Below are positions 1 to 11,200 of a stretch of DNA of 64,000 nt, in pieces. The notes beneath the pieces were generated by a model. That model did not search any database and had not been told where the DNA came from. It saw nothing but the letters and a program-made list of their open reading frames with translations. Position 1 is the first letter of the stretch; every line of letters begins with the position of its first letter. This DNA comes from Teratosphaeria epicoccoides (Eukaryota; Ascomycota; Dothideomycetes; Mycosphaerellales; Teratosphaeriaceae), in the NCBI GenBank assembly GCA_021401465.1, contig JADDMT010000022.1, forward strand, positions 124,001-188,000, read 5' to 3'. The position numbers and the translations under genes are program-made.

Positions 1-3000
1 AGATGATCTAGTTTGACATTACGGAGTTGCCTAGCTCAGATGTAGTGCTAGGGTTACTATTACTAAGGAACGCTAACCCCTACCTCGACTAGAAGAACGA
101 GAGGATCTAGTTCCTAGAACTCTTAAAATCGATACCTCTACCTATAGTACATAACGTACTAGGCAATATCAAAATATGTGCTATGACTTTAAACGAGATA
201 GTTACTACTATTAAGGATCTAGAATAGGAAGTGCACGTCCTATAGGTTAAAGCAACATAGTCTGAAGTCAAGGTTAAGTTTATAGTTCCTAATGAGTATA
301 AAGAGTTTGCTACTCTTTTTTAGGAAGAACCTAACTAAGAGGCTCTGCTAGAACACTAGGAGTAGGACTACGACATACCCTTACTTCTAGGTAGAACGCT
401 AACAAAGTAACTAGTTCACCTATTGTTAGCGGCTAACATGGAAATTCTTCGGAAATACCTTGAAGATAACCTCTAGAAAGGCTTTATTCGTAAATCGTAG
501 TTACTAGCAGGGTACCTAATCCTGTTCGTCCCTAAGGGAGAAGATAACTAGCGACTTTGTGTCGCCTATTATAGATTAAACGAAATTACAATAAAGAACA
601 GTTATCTACTTCCTTTGCCTTCTAAATTACAGGATTGCCTTAACGTCTTCGTAGTTGTATACTTAGATGATATCCTTGTCTACTTACGAACGATTAAAGA
701 ACATAGGACTTACATATGTAAGGTACTTTAGAAACTCTAGGATTATAAGCTAAAGGTTAAACCTTAGAAGAGCAAGTTTCATAAGCAAGAAGTCTAATTC
801 CTCGGCTACGTAGTAGCCTAGGACAGAATCAAGATAGACACTAAGAAGGTTAAAGTCGTGAAAGAGTAGCCTACGCTAACTAATGTTAAGGAAGTATAGT
901 CCTTCCTTAGGTTCGCTAACTTCTACTAAAGGTTTATCGCGAACTACTCGAGGATTACGGTACTACTTACGACCCTTACTATAACAGGTACACTATTCGT
1001 GTAGGACAACGCCTAACAGAATGCCTTTTAGGAACTCAAGTAACAATTTACAGATTAGCTAATCTTGCTTGTATTCGACCCTAAAAAGCCTATTACAGTC
1101 GAGACTAATACCTCTGACGTAGTACTTAGAGTATGCTTAAGTTAACTAGGACTAAGTAGACGACTACAGCTAGTTGCCTACTACTCAAAGAAGCTGTCTA
1201 GACCTAAGCTCTACTAGACATCTACGATAAAGAGCTTCTAGCAATAGTAGATGCCTACAAGGCTTAGCGAGTCTACTTAGAAGGACCTAAACACTAGGTT
1301 ACGGTCTACACAGACTATAAGAACTTGCGATACTTTACTACGACAAAAGAGTTAAATCGACGACAAGTCCGATAGAGCGAAGAACTCTCTAGCTTTAACT
1401 ACAAGATCGTCTATTACAAGGGATCCGATAACGCACGCGCTAATGTACTTAGTCGTCAGACTAACTAAATAAAGGGCGTAAAGAGGGAGAAACATGCTAT
1501 TCTCTAGAGAATAGCAATAGCACGCTTAGAGTCAACTAACTCGCGGCTATAGCTATCGCATAGACTAGTAAATTCTAGGACGATCTAAAGAATGCACTCG
1601 TCTACGATCCGACCGTAATTGCTGTCCGTAACGACATTGACAGACAGGAGAACTAGGAAGACGAAGACAGAGTACTTCTCTTCTAAGGATTAGTATACAT
1701 GCTAACATCTTTATGTTCGGAGCTACTACGCCTCTAACATAACGTTCCTTAGGCAGGACACCCGGGAGTGTCTAAAATGAAGTAAATTTTCTAGCAAGAA
1801 TATTACTTCCCTAGGATAGGCAAAGTAATCGAGCTATGTCTGTTAATGTGTAACTTGCTAATAGAGCAAGTATAACTGTCACAAACTGTATAGGCTACTA
1901 TAACCGCTATAGGTACCCTAACGGCCATAGTAATCGCTCGCTATAGACTTCATTATTAAACTACCCTAGTTAAGAGAACCCGCCATAAATGAGTTCTTCG
2001 ATAGAATCATGGTAGTAGTTAACTAATTCACTAAGTTTAGAAAGTTTATTCTATACCGCGAAGACTTTAAAACTAAAGATATTGCACATGTCTTCATTAA
2101 GTAGGTAGTAGCATTACACGGCATGCTACTAGACCTAGTAACGGACCTAGGATCCGTGTTTACCTCTAACTTCTAGAAAGCCCTAATAAGACAATTCTAG
2201 GTCAAGTACTGACTTAGTACTTCCTTCTACCCTTAGACAGATAGGCAGACAGAACGTCTAAATCAGACGCTAGAATAGTACCTCCGATCCTATGTTAATA
2301 GGAATTAGAACAACTAGGTAGAGTTATTACTAATAGCATAACTCGCATATAATAGTACGCTAGCAGAGTCGACAGGACTCTTGCTATTTTAGATAGCGTA
2401 TAGATTAGCTATAGAAGACATTCTAGATGTCTTAACTAGTAATCTAAATCTAGTAGTACTTAGGTAGGTAGAACACCTCTGCTAACTATAAACCGAAGCA
2501 TGACTTAACCTGTAGTTCTATTAATAGAACATAGCATAGTACGCGAATCGTAAAAGAATTAAGGGACTAATTCTTAAGGAGGGGGATAAGGTGTATCTCC
2601 TCTGCTATAACATTAAATCAGACAAGCTAAGTAAAAGACTAGACGCTATAAAACTAGGACTATTCCGGATTAAGGCTAAGGAAGGACTAGTTAATTTCGA
2701 ATTACAGCTACCTAAGCAGATAAGAGTATACCCTGTGTTCTATATCTCTCTACTAGAACTAGTAGCGCTAGACACCACGCTGTAAACGGAACCTTTACTA
2801 CTTGACCCTAAGGTTAAAGAACTAGAGTACACTGTCGAGAAGATTGTCGACACTTACTAGGTAGACAGATAGCGAGATTACTTAGTAAAATGGGAAGGAT
2901 ACGGTAGTACTAAGAATACCTAGGAACCCCTTAAACACATACGAAACTGTTAGCAAAAGATACGGAGTTTTAAGTAGAAAACGAACCTAAGAAGAACCTT

Positions 3001-3004
3001 ATAA
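1..3004 (+). pseudogene. G1 copy A pol: RT (deleted), RNase H, integrase, chromodomain
   Basis: The frame can be followed through premature TAG codons. RT retains YLDDILVY at about 651-685, but the segment before it is missing: 'caggattgcct' joins directly to the DIFVV-like segment, while copy B has about 200 bp more, including the first catalytic Asp region (FDI). RNase H follows (VETNTSDVVLR near 1100), then the integrase zinc-binding segment (HPGVSKMK near 1760) and the core (near 1940-2250). A C-terminal chromodomain lies at about 2815-2950 with LVKWEGYG intact. Trp and Gln codons elsewhere are mostly TAG. Pol ends TTA TAA at 2999-3004. The product would copy element RNA into DNA and integrate it; the chromodomain would be expected to bind methylated histone H3 (family knowledge). 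Confidence 0.88.
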
Positions 3005-3508
3005 ACTACGACTAGGCCCCTGCGGGACACTATCGACAGGCTCGGCTACTACACTATCTAGGAAACCCTAATATAATGCGTTAGCAAAACCGTCTATTAC
3101 GCTCTATGTCGTAGGACTAAGCGCAAGACCTGCCGAAGGATCTAGGTTAAGGAGGAGTCTAGTCTGCTAAAGAGCCTGCTCTTTAGCCTCGTCCTCTCTA
3201 ATCTCACGTTCCTTAAGAGCACGACTATCCTCGACCTTACAGTTAACTGCATCTAACTGTTTCTAAAGACACATCTCTTTTACATGCGCCTCTATTATCT
3301 TTTGCGAAGCCTCTATAAGGGCAGCCTTTACACGATCGAGATTAGCAATTAGTCTTTTCTACTAATTACCTAACCTTTTCTATTTAACCTCTATTACCTT
3401 TGCATTATAACTTTAACAGTTACTAAAGTAATAGTGCAAACATTTTCCCAAGGAAATGTGCACTTAACAAACGAGCTTTAGCTCTTAACACTAAGTACAA
3501 GACTTTAT
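2999..3508 (-). pseudogene. G1 antisense ORF: Cys-cluster plus coiled-coil protein (copy A)
   Basis: A 170-codon frame lies opposite to pol, between the pol end and the 3' LTR. Its start codon is ATA here; the ATG survives in copy C. Near the N-terminus the spacing is C-x2-C-x6-C-x8-C-x2-C, with another Cys after 4 residues once His/Tyr and Cys/Tyr changes are allowed for. This resembles a fungal Zn2Cys6 cluster, except that the last spacing is short. A charged, Leu/Ala-rich, probable coiled coil follows (residues about 45-115), then a hydrophilic tail. The stop TAA at 3001-2999 and the pol stop at 3002-3004 together form the palindrome TTATAA. Length is exactly 510 bp, as in copies B and C. 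Function unknown; a nucleic-acid-binding or regulatory role is inferred. Confidence 0.72.
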
Positions 3509-3698
3509 GCTTTCCTTGCCCTAACAATAGATTTAATTTGCGCGGCGTTTGCATTTCTATGTTAAAGGGGCGTTAGTGTCAAGAATGACACAAGGTAGTA
3601 ACGTAGAAAGAGAAGACATTACTACGTAAAGGGAACAGCAAGAGAAACCCCGCACTAATAAGGTAGCTTAGGGACAAGCTAGGCTAAGAGGAGGATAG
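3509..3698. other. G1 copy A spacer between antisense ORF and 3' LTR
   Basis: About 190 bp with no further ORF. It would hold the 5' untranslated region of the antisense ORF and the polypurine tract region of the element. I see no clear TATA box here, unlike in G2 and C1. Confidence 0.5.
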
Positions 3699-4117
3699 TG
3701 TCATAAGTGTCATAGATTAGGGCACTATAGCCTAAGTCATAACACATGCATAGAGAAAGGATCTGTCACGTAAGGACAGACACCTAGATCTGTAGGGGTT
3801 AGTCTATAGATCTATAGACCTACATAGAAGGAAGGATCTGTCACATGAGGACAGACACCTAGATCTATAGGATTAGTCTACAGATCTATAGACCCGGGTC
3901 TAACAGGTCTAGCGACAGATCTAACAGAGCTGCTATACCTCTCTAGTATATAGGAATGGCTTCAGGCTAGGTAGTTAGGAGCTTCGTGCTTAATTTCCTA
4001 CCTTCTACTAAAAGGGACAGTTAGTTACAAGGTTAATTGCCATTGTCAATATTCTTTACTACTCTTTAAGTCTAACACCTAATCCCCTTCCTACTATTAG
4101 CATCTACCCTTATGACA
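3699..4117 (+). repeat. G1 copy A 3' LTR (419 bp, TG...CA)
   Basis: It starts TGTCATAAG and ends CTTATGACA, matching the copy B LTRs end to end. It carries two 74-bp units (each starting GGATCTGTCA, at about 3760 and 3835), where copy B carries three; this explains the 75-bp length difference. Each unit contains two short inverted repeats (ATCTGTC...GACAGA and AGATCT...AGATCT). Confidence 0.9.
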
Positions 4118-5426
4118 CTAGACGACAGGTCTAGGGGGTCTGGCGAGGACCTCTTAGATAGCGAGTAGTCTGTTAGCGACCCTATTACTACTAATAGGGG
4201 GGCTAGCCCTGCTAGCAGGGCTCCTAGTAACAATCCTATGTGATTGTCGCTAGGGTCCCTGTTCTCGGCGCGAGGTCCTACAGCCAGGGTTTTTTTCTTT
4301 TCTGTATATATAGTCAACTAATGTCAATTTTTTCCCCTTAATTATGTCCTTCTAAAAACGCCTGTACTCCTCGTTAAAACCGCTAGGCTCTTCTTTCTAA
4401 GCCCTACGTCTTCCCTTCCCCTTGTCCTACCTCTGCCTTAGTCTGTAAGCACTTCCCGCGCTTCCTAAAGTCTGTTTAAAGCGGTCTATTACCTTAGTGT
4501 CTATAAGGTTCTCTAAGGGCTCCTATGTAGGGTCGTAGTACCCTAACCATTTTACTAGGACCTTATGCCCTTTTCCCCTTCTCTTGTTCCTTGTGTAGAG
4601 TATCTCCTCTACTAACTATTCTTCGTGCGACTTAAACAGCATAGGGTCTAGCTGCTTGTCGTTATTCTCCTGCCTAGGCATAGAGTCCTTGCTTGCTAGT
4701 CTTAGCAGGTTAGTGTAGAATACTAGGTATATATTACTTAGGAGCCTAGTTAGACAAATAGAGACTAGTAATATTACCTTAGCTACTATAGACTTTGCGT
4801 GCTTAGCGTCTAAGCTTTTCTTTAGTCTCTCTGTAATGTAGTTCTATAGATCTAGCTAGACTTTGTTACTAACTTTGTAAATTAGGGTAGGGTTCTAACA
4901 TTTATTAGCAGACTCCTCTTATTCTTACATAGAGGCTACTATTATAGCTTAGCAGATTCCTGTTATGCTCTAGATCTTCTCTACAAACACCTTTGCCCTC
5001 TTAGTAGCTTTTAACAGGCTAGGCTCTTTAGCGTCCTTAGCTAAAGGCATAGGGCCCTATACTTCGTAGCTATAGGTAGCAAAGAAGGGGCTTATACTAA
5101 TCCCTAAGTAATACCTCTAGTTTAGCGCTAGTTAAGCTACAGGGAGCTACTGCTTCTAGTCGGATTACTCATGATTAATGTAGTTCTAGAGGTACGCTTA
5201 TACCTCTTAGTTAAGGCGTTTAGGGCCTCTATCTGTTTATAGGTAGTATGCGGAGCTTAACTACTAGGATACTCCTATTCTTTGACAAAGCGCCCTCTAA
5301 AAGGTGCTAGTCTAGTTAGTACCCTAGTTGCTTGTAATAGCTATTAGCATTCCATAGTACTAGGCCTAATAGCCTTTAAACTTTTCCGCGTATTCCTTTG
5401 CTTTCATGCTAGGTATTACCTATAAC
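4118..5426 (-). pseudogene. G3 remnant, 3' half: integrase core to chromodomain
   Basis: Read on the minus strand from 5431, the frame gives an integrase core (ITSNWGTNWTSTF, then SAYYLQTD and RLNQE), continuing to an LP-x-AQLALN segment. It ends in a chromodomain at about 4490-4570 (LVKWLGYYDPTWEPLENL). The reading continues from DFMTDLP at about 13730 on the far side of G2 copy 1, so the two pieces are one gene split by that insertion (TSD ATTAC). The tail toward 4118 is hydrophilic. The 3' LTR is missing because G1 copy A abuts at 4117. Stops are mostly TAG at Trp/Gln positions. Confidence 0.85.
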
Positions 5427-5431
5427 ATTAC
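5427..5431. repeat. Target-site duplication of G2 copy 1 (left), ATTAC
   Basis: ATTAC directly precedes the LTR at 5432 and is repeated at 13667-13671 directly after the other LTR. This proves one insertion event into G3. Confidence 0.9.
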
Positions 5432-5821
5432 TAATATAGATGTATATGCTATATAATATAAAAATATCTCGTAGTGTAACAGAGTAATCCGACCTTTTAG
5501 TAGGTACAAGATAGCGCTACTTTCTGCTTATTGCAGAGGTAGCGCTAGAGGTACTTATAGCTCCTAGCGCCCCTTAATTAAGGAAAGCATGTCTAAGCCT
5601 AACCCTGTAGGGGTACCGTAGGGTCAGGAAGCCCCTGTAGGGGTACCGTAGGGTTAGCGGCATAGTAGTATCCCACGTCAGGCATTAATCCTACTTAGAT
5701 GACATACGAGCTAACGTATGTACAAAGGACCCCCTTACTACATATAGTAGGGTCATTACATGTTAAGGGCAGGCATCGGAACCTATGCGGCTCTAATAGC
5801 CCCCTAGTATTAACCGTATCA
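5432..5821 (-). repeat. G2 copy 1 3' LTR (390 bp)
   Basis: In the element's sense direction it starts TGATACGGTTAATAC and ends CTATATTA (CA mutated to TA). It belongs to the longer LTR subtype, which carries a tandem duplication of about 30 bp containing CCCTGTAGGGGTACCGTAGGGT. Confidence 0.92.
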
Positions 5822-6616
5822 CTACACCTCCTCCTATAAGGATGTCCCTAGCCTTACTAAGTAATACATGCAGAACGTAAAGGGTATAGGAAATAGCACG
5901 CCTATACTACGTAAGAGTAAACAGGTAGATAGCCTACGTAACATGTGTTATGTATATACTTGACACCTTCGTAGCGAGTACGAGGCAGGGGTTACTAACA
6001 TAGGCGGATTTTCAAATCTGTTACATGTTAGGCAGCTTTATAATACCTTCGCTTTACATGTAGATCAAGATATCAGGAAACTACGAGTACGTACCTTAGT
6101 AAATCTTTGAAATTATAGGGCAAGTATAAGCGCCAGCTTCGCTAAGTAGCTTAGCCGTCATTATTTAGTTATGACAATCAAGAAACGCATCGTAGAACCT
6201 CGGGGCTAGTAGGAATGTATGCAGATACTCTGCGTATACTACTTGAAATAGCAGGAGCGTACCCCTAATACAGACCTTGTTACATTTTCATGCTAGTAAA
6301 CTAGCACGAGTATAATTAGCGTACATGCGTAATAGCCGCGTTATCTATTCTTGCATTACATAAGTTAACTAAAGGCAGGTACTCTACGCATGTAGTTCAA
6401 GTTACTAGCTTAACGGTTATAGTAGGTAACAGGGGGGCTAGCTAGTAGGTATAAAAACCTTGCTACTTTCCTAAAATTCCTGTTCTAAAACACTAACATT
6501 AACCTCTACTTCTACTTCGCTTAGCCTATACCTCGCCATGTCTATGTGTCTAACCTAGAGCTTCTTCTTCTTCAATTAATCAATTAATCAAGATCAATTA
6601 ACTTATCTTAGTAATA
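5822..6616 (+). other. G2 copy 1 spacer: upstream region of the antisense ORF
   Basis: About 795 bp conserved in position and sequence in copies 1-3 (and in copy 4 up to the point where G1 copy C interrupts it). It holds no ORF. It contains a TATA box, then a C/T-rich stretch, and the antisense ORF starts about 160 bp further on. It is best read as the promoter and 5' leader of that ORF. Confidence 0.6.
6450..6457 (+). promoter_or_regulatory. TATA box (TATAAAAA) of the G2 antisense ORF
   Basis: TATAAAAA is followed by a pyrimidine-rich stretch and CTAACATTAACC, and lies 167 bp before the ORF start. The same box is present in all four G2 copies that retain this region. Confidence 0.6.
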
Positions 6617-8116
6617 ATAGCTTATGTGCTTCAGACTAAGTTTGATGCTACTCGCTCTACCTGCGATCGTCACTTATGTTAATAATGCCTTAACAACCTT
6701 AGCAGCTAAGCTACATACATCTCTCCTCCGCGTGTTAGTAAGGCGTCCCCTACCTGCAAGGTATGCGTGACTTATACTAACTAAAGCGTAGCTAAGATCT
6801 ACGTTAGCAGATTTGATGAGGGTAGTGTCTACTACAATTATGTCAACTATAATAGTAAGTATCAAAAATACTAGGACCTCCCTAAGGAGGTATACAGAGA
6901 GTATAATTAGCTCTGCTATAACATTAATGACTTCTAGAGCGCACGTAACAAGGGGATTACTAAAGGCACTCTGACTATGTACTAGCTACAGGCTAAGTAC
7001 TACAAGGCACTTGCCTACCTGCTCGGCGCTGTCTTGTACTTTACCGCGACTACTAACTATTCTCACGGTAGTGTTTGCTTCGACTCTCTACTAACAGGCG
7101 AAAACGTTTGTCTAGGTCTAATTACAGACTTAGTCTAGAAGATCTTAAAGGTACTAACCGTTAGGGCTAAGACCTTCGCTATAGTACGTATATAGTATAG
7201 GTACCTTCTAAGAATAAACGCTAACTTCCTCTGCTAGACTTAAGTAGGCGTCGCAGACTACCTAACTAGCCGCTAGCGTTAACAACTTAGGGCCCTTGCC
7301 TCTACTAACAATGACTTTAAGACGCGGATAATCCGCAGGAAGGTCGTCAAGCAATTCACTGTCCCTGCTGCTAAGGCTACGCCCTAGCGCCATACCGCGA
7401 GGCAGGCTGCATCTAAGCTAGTCTAGAGGACTAAGCCGTAAGTTATTTACTTAACTCCTGTCGCGTGCGTATAGCTAACACATTATAGCGCCGCCGCCTA
7501 TGCTGCCTTAACGCTACTATCTAAGAAGAAGAAGAAGGCTAGGGCCAAGATTAAGGTTAGCGACAAGGAAGCCGAACCTTCCCTACTTGCGATCTGCATA
7601 GTGTCCGCTAAGACGCTAAAGCATAAGCCTCTAAGCTAGATCTTAGAGGAGGAGGATAATGACGTCTAGGATACCTTCGATCCTGTCGTGATCCCTTCGC
7701 GCTATAGTGTTGCCATACTAGTTACGCCTAAGGAAGACACCGAGTTCGATGATGTTATTGACACTCATGTCAAGAAGCGCAAGATGATCTCGAGGGCCGA
7801 GCGTAATAGCCGCAAGCGCGCCTAAGTCTCTTCGCCTTCTAATGCTAAGGATAAGGAGGAGGTAGTTGTTACGACTAGACGTAGTAAGACTGTCGCTATC
7901 TCTCTAGCTACTACGGGCTCTAAAGACAAGCTCCCTCGCAACCTACTAAAGAAGAAGATACTAGCCTCTCTTTATGGCGTTACTACTCCTGTTACTCCTA
8001 GTTGCCTCGGGTTGTTTAGTAGTCCCCGTGTAGGTAGGTAGTCCTTAGCGGACTGTAACAAGAAAGACTATTCTACTTTGGGTTTAGTCAGGAAGCCCTT
8101 AACTAGTAGTTGCTAA
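6617..8116 (+). pseudogene. G2 antisense ORF (copy 1): Cys-rich basic protein, about 500 codons
   Basis: This frame is convergent with gag-pol. The probable start is ATA-GCT-TAT, an ATG mutated to ATA. It runs 1500 bp to a TAA found at the same place in copies 1-3 (either the true stop or a decayed CAA). Compared across copies, the N-terminus holds CxxC pairs (CRQC and CVAC in copy 3) and a KCQ segment. The middle region contains a well-conserved LQAKYRE-LAYLLGA stretch. The C-terminal half is Ser/Thr/Lys-rich with basic nuclear-localisation-like clusters (KKKKKARAKIK, KKRK, SRKR, NLLKKK). No signal peptide, membrane segment or enzyme motif is visible. Internal stops are nearly all TAG. Function unknown; a nuclear, zinc- and nucleic-acid-binding accessory protein is inferred. 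Confidence 0.7.
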
Positions 8117-8261
8117 GTACTAGCTACGAAGCTAGTCCGAGCATGTCTCTTGTTCTATCTTCCTTAGGTTCATTCTAGGTGTGCCTTTTAGCATTAATGA
8201 TGTATAAGTAGGGCGTTTGTTTCTTGTTATTACTTCGCGCGTTATGCGCCACATATGCGTA

Positions 8262-11200
8262 TTAAGAACTCTGCTCTAAAACTCTTATCTTCTTACAAAT
8301 CGACCTTCTTAAGCCCTGCTTACGCCTCCTCCGCTCTTCGAACTCACGAATAGCTTCTAGAGTGTTCTTATAGTCTTTAGCTAGAACCTATTATGTATAC
8401 TAAGGTAGGTATCCTTTCTACTTTACTAGATAGTACGTTATGCCTTTACGCTACATACTGTCCTTAATACTCTCGACTTCCTACTCTTCGTTCTCTTCTG
8501 CTACTAGCAATAGGTCCGTACGCTCTTTGCCCTTACGCTATACCTATAGTTTAAGTAGAGATATGTAGAAGACGTTATGCACATGATATGACAATAGCAA
8601 CGATAGCTAGTATATCTGCGAACCTATTGTGTCATGTATCTAGAAGGGTCCGACGAATCTTAGCGTTATCTTCTTACTCGGAAGTTTAAGCTTAAGATTC
8701 TTCGTTAATAGTAATACCTTTATATTAACTACATATTACATCGGTTTAGCATAGGCGTTATTATGTTTAATCTAGGATTCTGAGGCCTTTTTCTAGTGTT
8801 CTATTAGCACTAAATGTACCTCGCGCATATGCCGCGCTAATTCTATAGCGGCCGGCACGCTCTCCTTAGACGACTTGTCCTAAGGTAGTTCTAGGTGTAT
8901 TTCTGGATTAAAGCCATAAAGAATCTAAAAATGGCAACATGCGCATAGTAGTATACATGCTATTATTAACTACGAATTCTACTATAGGAATTACCTTAGC
9001 CTAGGCATCCTGGTTCTAAGCGTAGTAGTACTAGAGGTACTACTTAAGAGTCTAGTTTATACGTTTAGTCTAACTATTAGTCTGTAGATAGAATGCTATA
9101 CTTAGGTAGTACTTAACATGTACCTCGAACACAAATTCTTGCTAGTATTTACTAGTAAAGACAGAACCTTAATCTAATAGAATACTTTAGGGCACACTAA
9201 AGCGCTATATAACTTCGTCACAAAGTAGTCATGTAAGCTTGCTACTTGTGCACTTTTTTGTATATAGGATAAAGACATTTATCTTCGAGTATTAGTCGAC
9301 TACTATAAGGACAGTATTAACTATATTGCCTCTCTACTTTGCTAGCAGCAAATTAGTAATAAAATCTATAGTTAAGTCTTGCTATAGTCTCTCTAGTAGT
9401 AGGAGCGCCTAAGCATTACCATAGGGGCGATAGCGCCAAGATTTGCTAATCTAGTACATCTAGCAGGATTTGACATAGTCAGAAACATCCTGTTCTAGCG
9501 TTAGCTACTAGTATTTACGTCTAAGAAGCGTATTCGTCTTCCTCTACGCTAAAATGACCTGCAAGTTTATTGTCATGATGAACACAGAGGAGCTACGAAC
9601 AGAGTATGTAGTTAGCAGGTACGTAGAGCCTATTATCAAAGTACTCTAAGTCACTAGACTTAGTCTAGTACTTTAGACTACCCGCGGTATCCTAGAGGGC
9701 TACACCCTTATTAATTAACTCTAGTTCTCGCTCTTGTAACTACTAAATAAGTCTCGAGACTTCTTTAAAGGGTTCTTTAGACATCGCATGCTTACTACAT
9801 GTAAGCTAGTTAACTACCGCATGGATCGAGCTAGACATAGTTGCTATAACCGCTAGATAGGAGGGTTTTTTGCTAGTAGAGGCTATGAGGCCCTATTAGG
9901 CCTGTAGTTAACCTACAAGAGGAGCTAATAACAGGTCGCTACCCTAAACTACAAGCTTCGTCTGCAGCGTAGGGAGGAGCTATTAGTTACCCTGCTCCCT
10001 AGTGTTGTAGTCTAGTTGTTGCGAAGGACTATTAGCTAGGTTTGTCTTCCTAGAACGATGCTAGATAACGAAGTCAAAGCTAGCAAGGAAAGTCGCCTAC
10101 CTTGCTTGCTAACTACTTAGCTGCTTTATGCCTATAAAGCTACGGAGATTATTATAGTTAGTAAGCACCTTAATAGGGTACGCTGCGCCTTCGAGGTAGT
10201 GTTAGTACTCCTTGAAGCTGTTAATAATAGCTAAAAGCTCTTAGTCGTAGGTCTCGTAATTAAGCTTAGCGCCCTGCATCTTCCGTAACTAGAAGGTAAT
10301 TAGGTACTATTACGTACTCCCTTCATGCGACTAGAGTTACGATATAATTACGGCTATTGCAAATTTTGAAGTATTAGTCTCTATTCGGACCTTCGTAGTA
10401 GGGTTAAAGTGCTAAAGTATAGGCGTAGTTTAAAAAGCTACTTTAAGTTTAGAGAAAGCCTTGCTCTAAGCCTCCTCCTAAGGCACTATCCCTAGCTTTT
10501 TAACTTAAATTGCGCCCTTTGCGAGGGCTGTAAGGGGAGCCATAATCTTCGAATAGGACCGTATGAATCTATAGTAGAAGTTAGTAAATCCTAGAAACAC
10601 CTGTACTTCTCGGAAAGTAGTTAGCTATAGCTACCCTGCAATTACAGACACCCTTTAGTCATCTATAATGACTCCTTCCGTTAAGACGATGTATCTAAGG
10701 AACTTAATCCTGTCTATAAGGAATGAGTACTTCTTTAGGTTCGTATATAGAGCGAACTTACAGAGTCATTTAAGTACTATCTTTAGATGCTAAATATGCT
10801 CCTCCTTCGAGTTAGAGTAGACTAGTATATCGTCTAAATATACTACGTAGCAGGTATTAACAAGGCCGGCTAGGGCCTAATGAATATACGCCTAGAAAGT
10901 CGCTAGTACGTTAGTTAATCTAAATAGCATAACTATATACTTAAAGTGTCTATACTACGTTTAGAACGTAGTCTTCTACTTGTCGCCCTTTCGCATAGGT
11001 ATCTAGTAGTAGGCATCCTTCAAGTCAATAGACAAGAAGATAGCAGCGTAACTAAGGCAGTTAAGCGTCTTGCTAATAAGTAGTAGGGGGTAGCAGTTCT
11101 TCTAAGTTACTACGTTAAGGCCTCTATAATTAACGTATAGGCGGAGCGTGTTATCCTTCTTTAGGACGAACATTACTAACGCTCTAGCCTCGCTGTCGCT

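Larger units (their letters stand above)
1..4117 (+). mobile_element. G1 copy A: Ty3/gypsy chromovirus, 5' end outside window
   Basis: This is the 3' part of a long-terminal-repeat retrotransposon. The window opens inside pol; base 1 matches base 50613 of the complete copy B. The order is pol, a convergent antisense ORF, then the 3' LTR ending in TGACA. Relative to copy B it lacks about 200 bp of the RT coding region near base 640. The element lies next to the G3 remnant starting at 4118, into which it probably inserted; the other flank is outside the window, so no target-site duplication can be checked. Many in-frame TAG codons mark it as dead. Confidence 0.9.

Noticed and set aside
2591..2785. 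64-codon open frame as a separate small gene
   Set aside because: It is the stop-free C-terminal integrase part of G1 copy A pol.
4072..4317. Open frame of 81 codons on the minus strand
   Set aside because: It runs through the tail of G3 pol into the G1 copy A LTR across the junction at 4117; no independent support.
6674..6865. Short minus-strand frame, also at 16784-17020 and (plus) 40586-40777
   Set aside because: Recurs only because G2 is repeated; it is the reverse frame of the antisense ORF N-terminus, which has the better coding pattern and Cys motifs.
6617..8116. Antisense ORF as an env-like gene
   Set aside because: No signal peptide, transmembrane segment or envelope motif; it is on the opposite strand to gag-pol and has basic, nuclear-type clusters.
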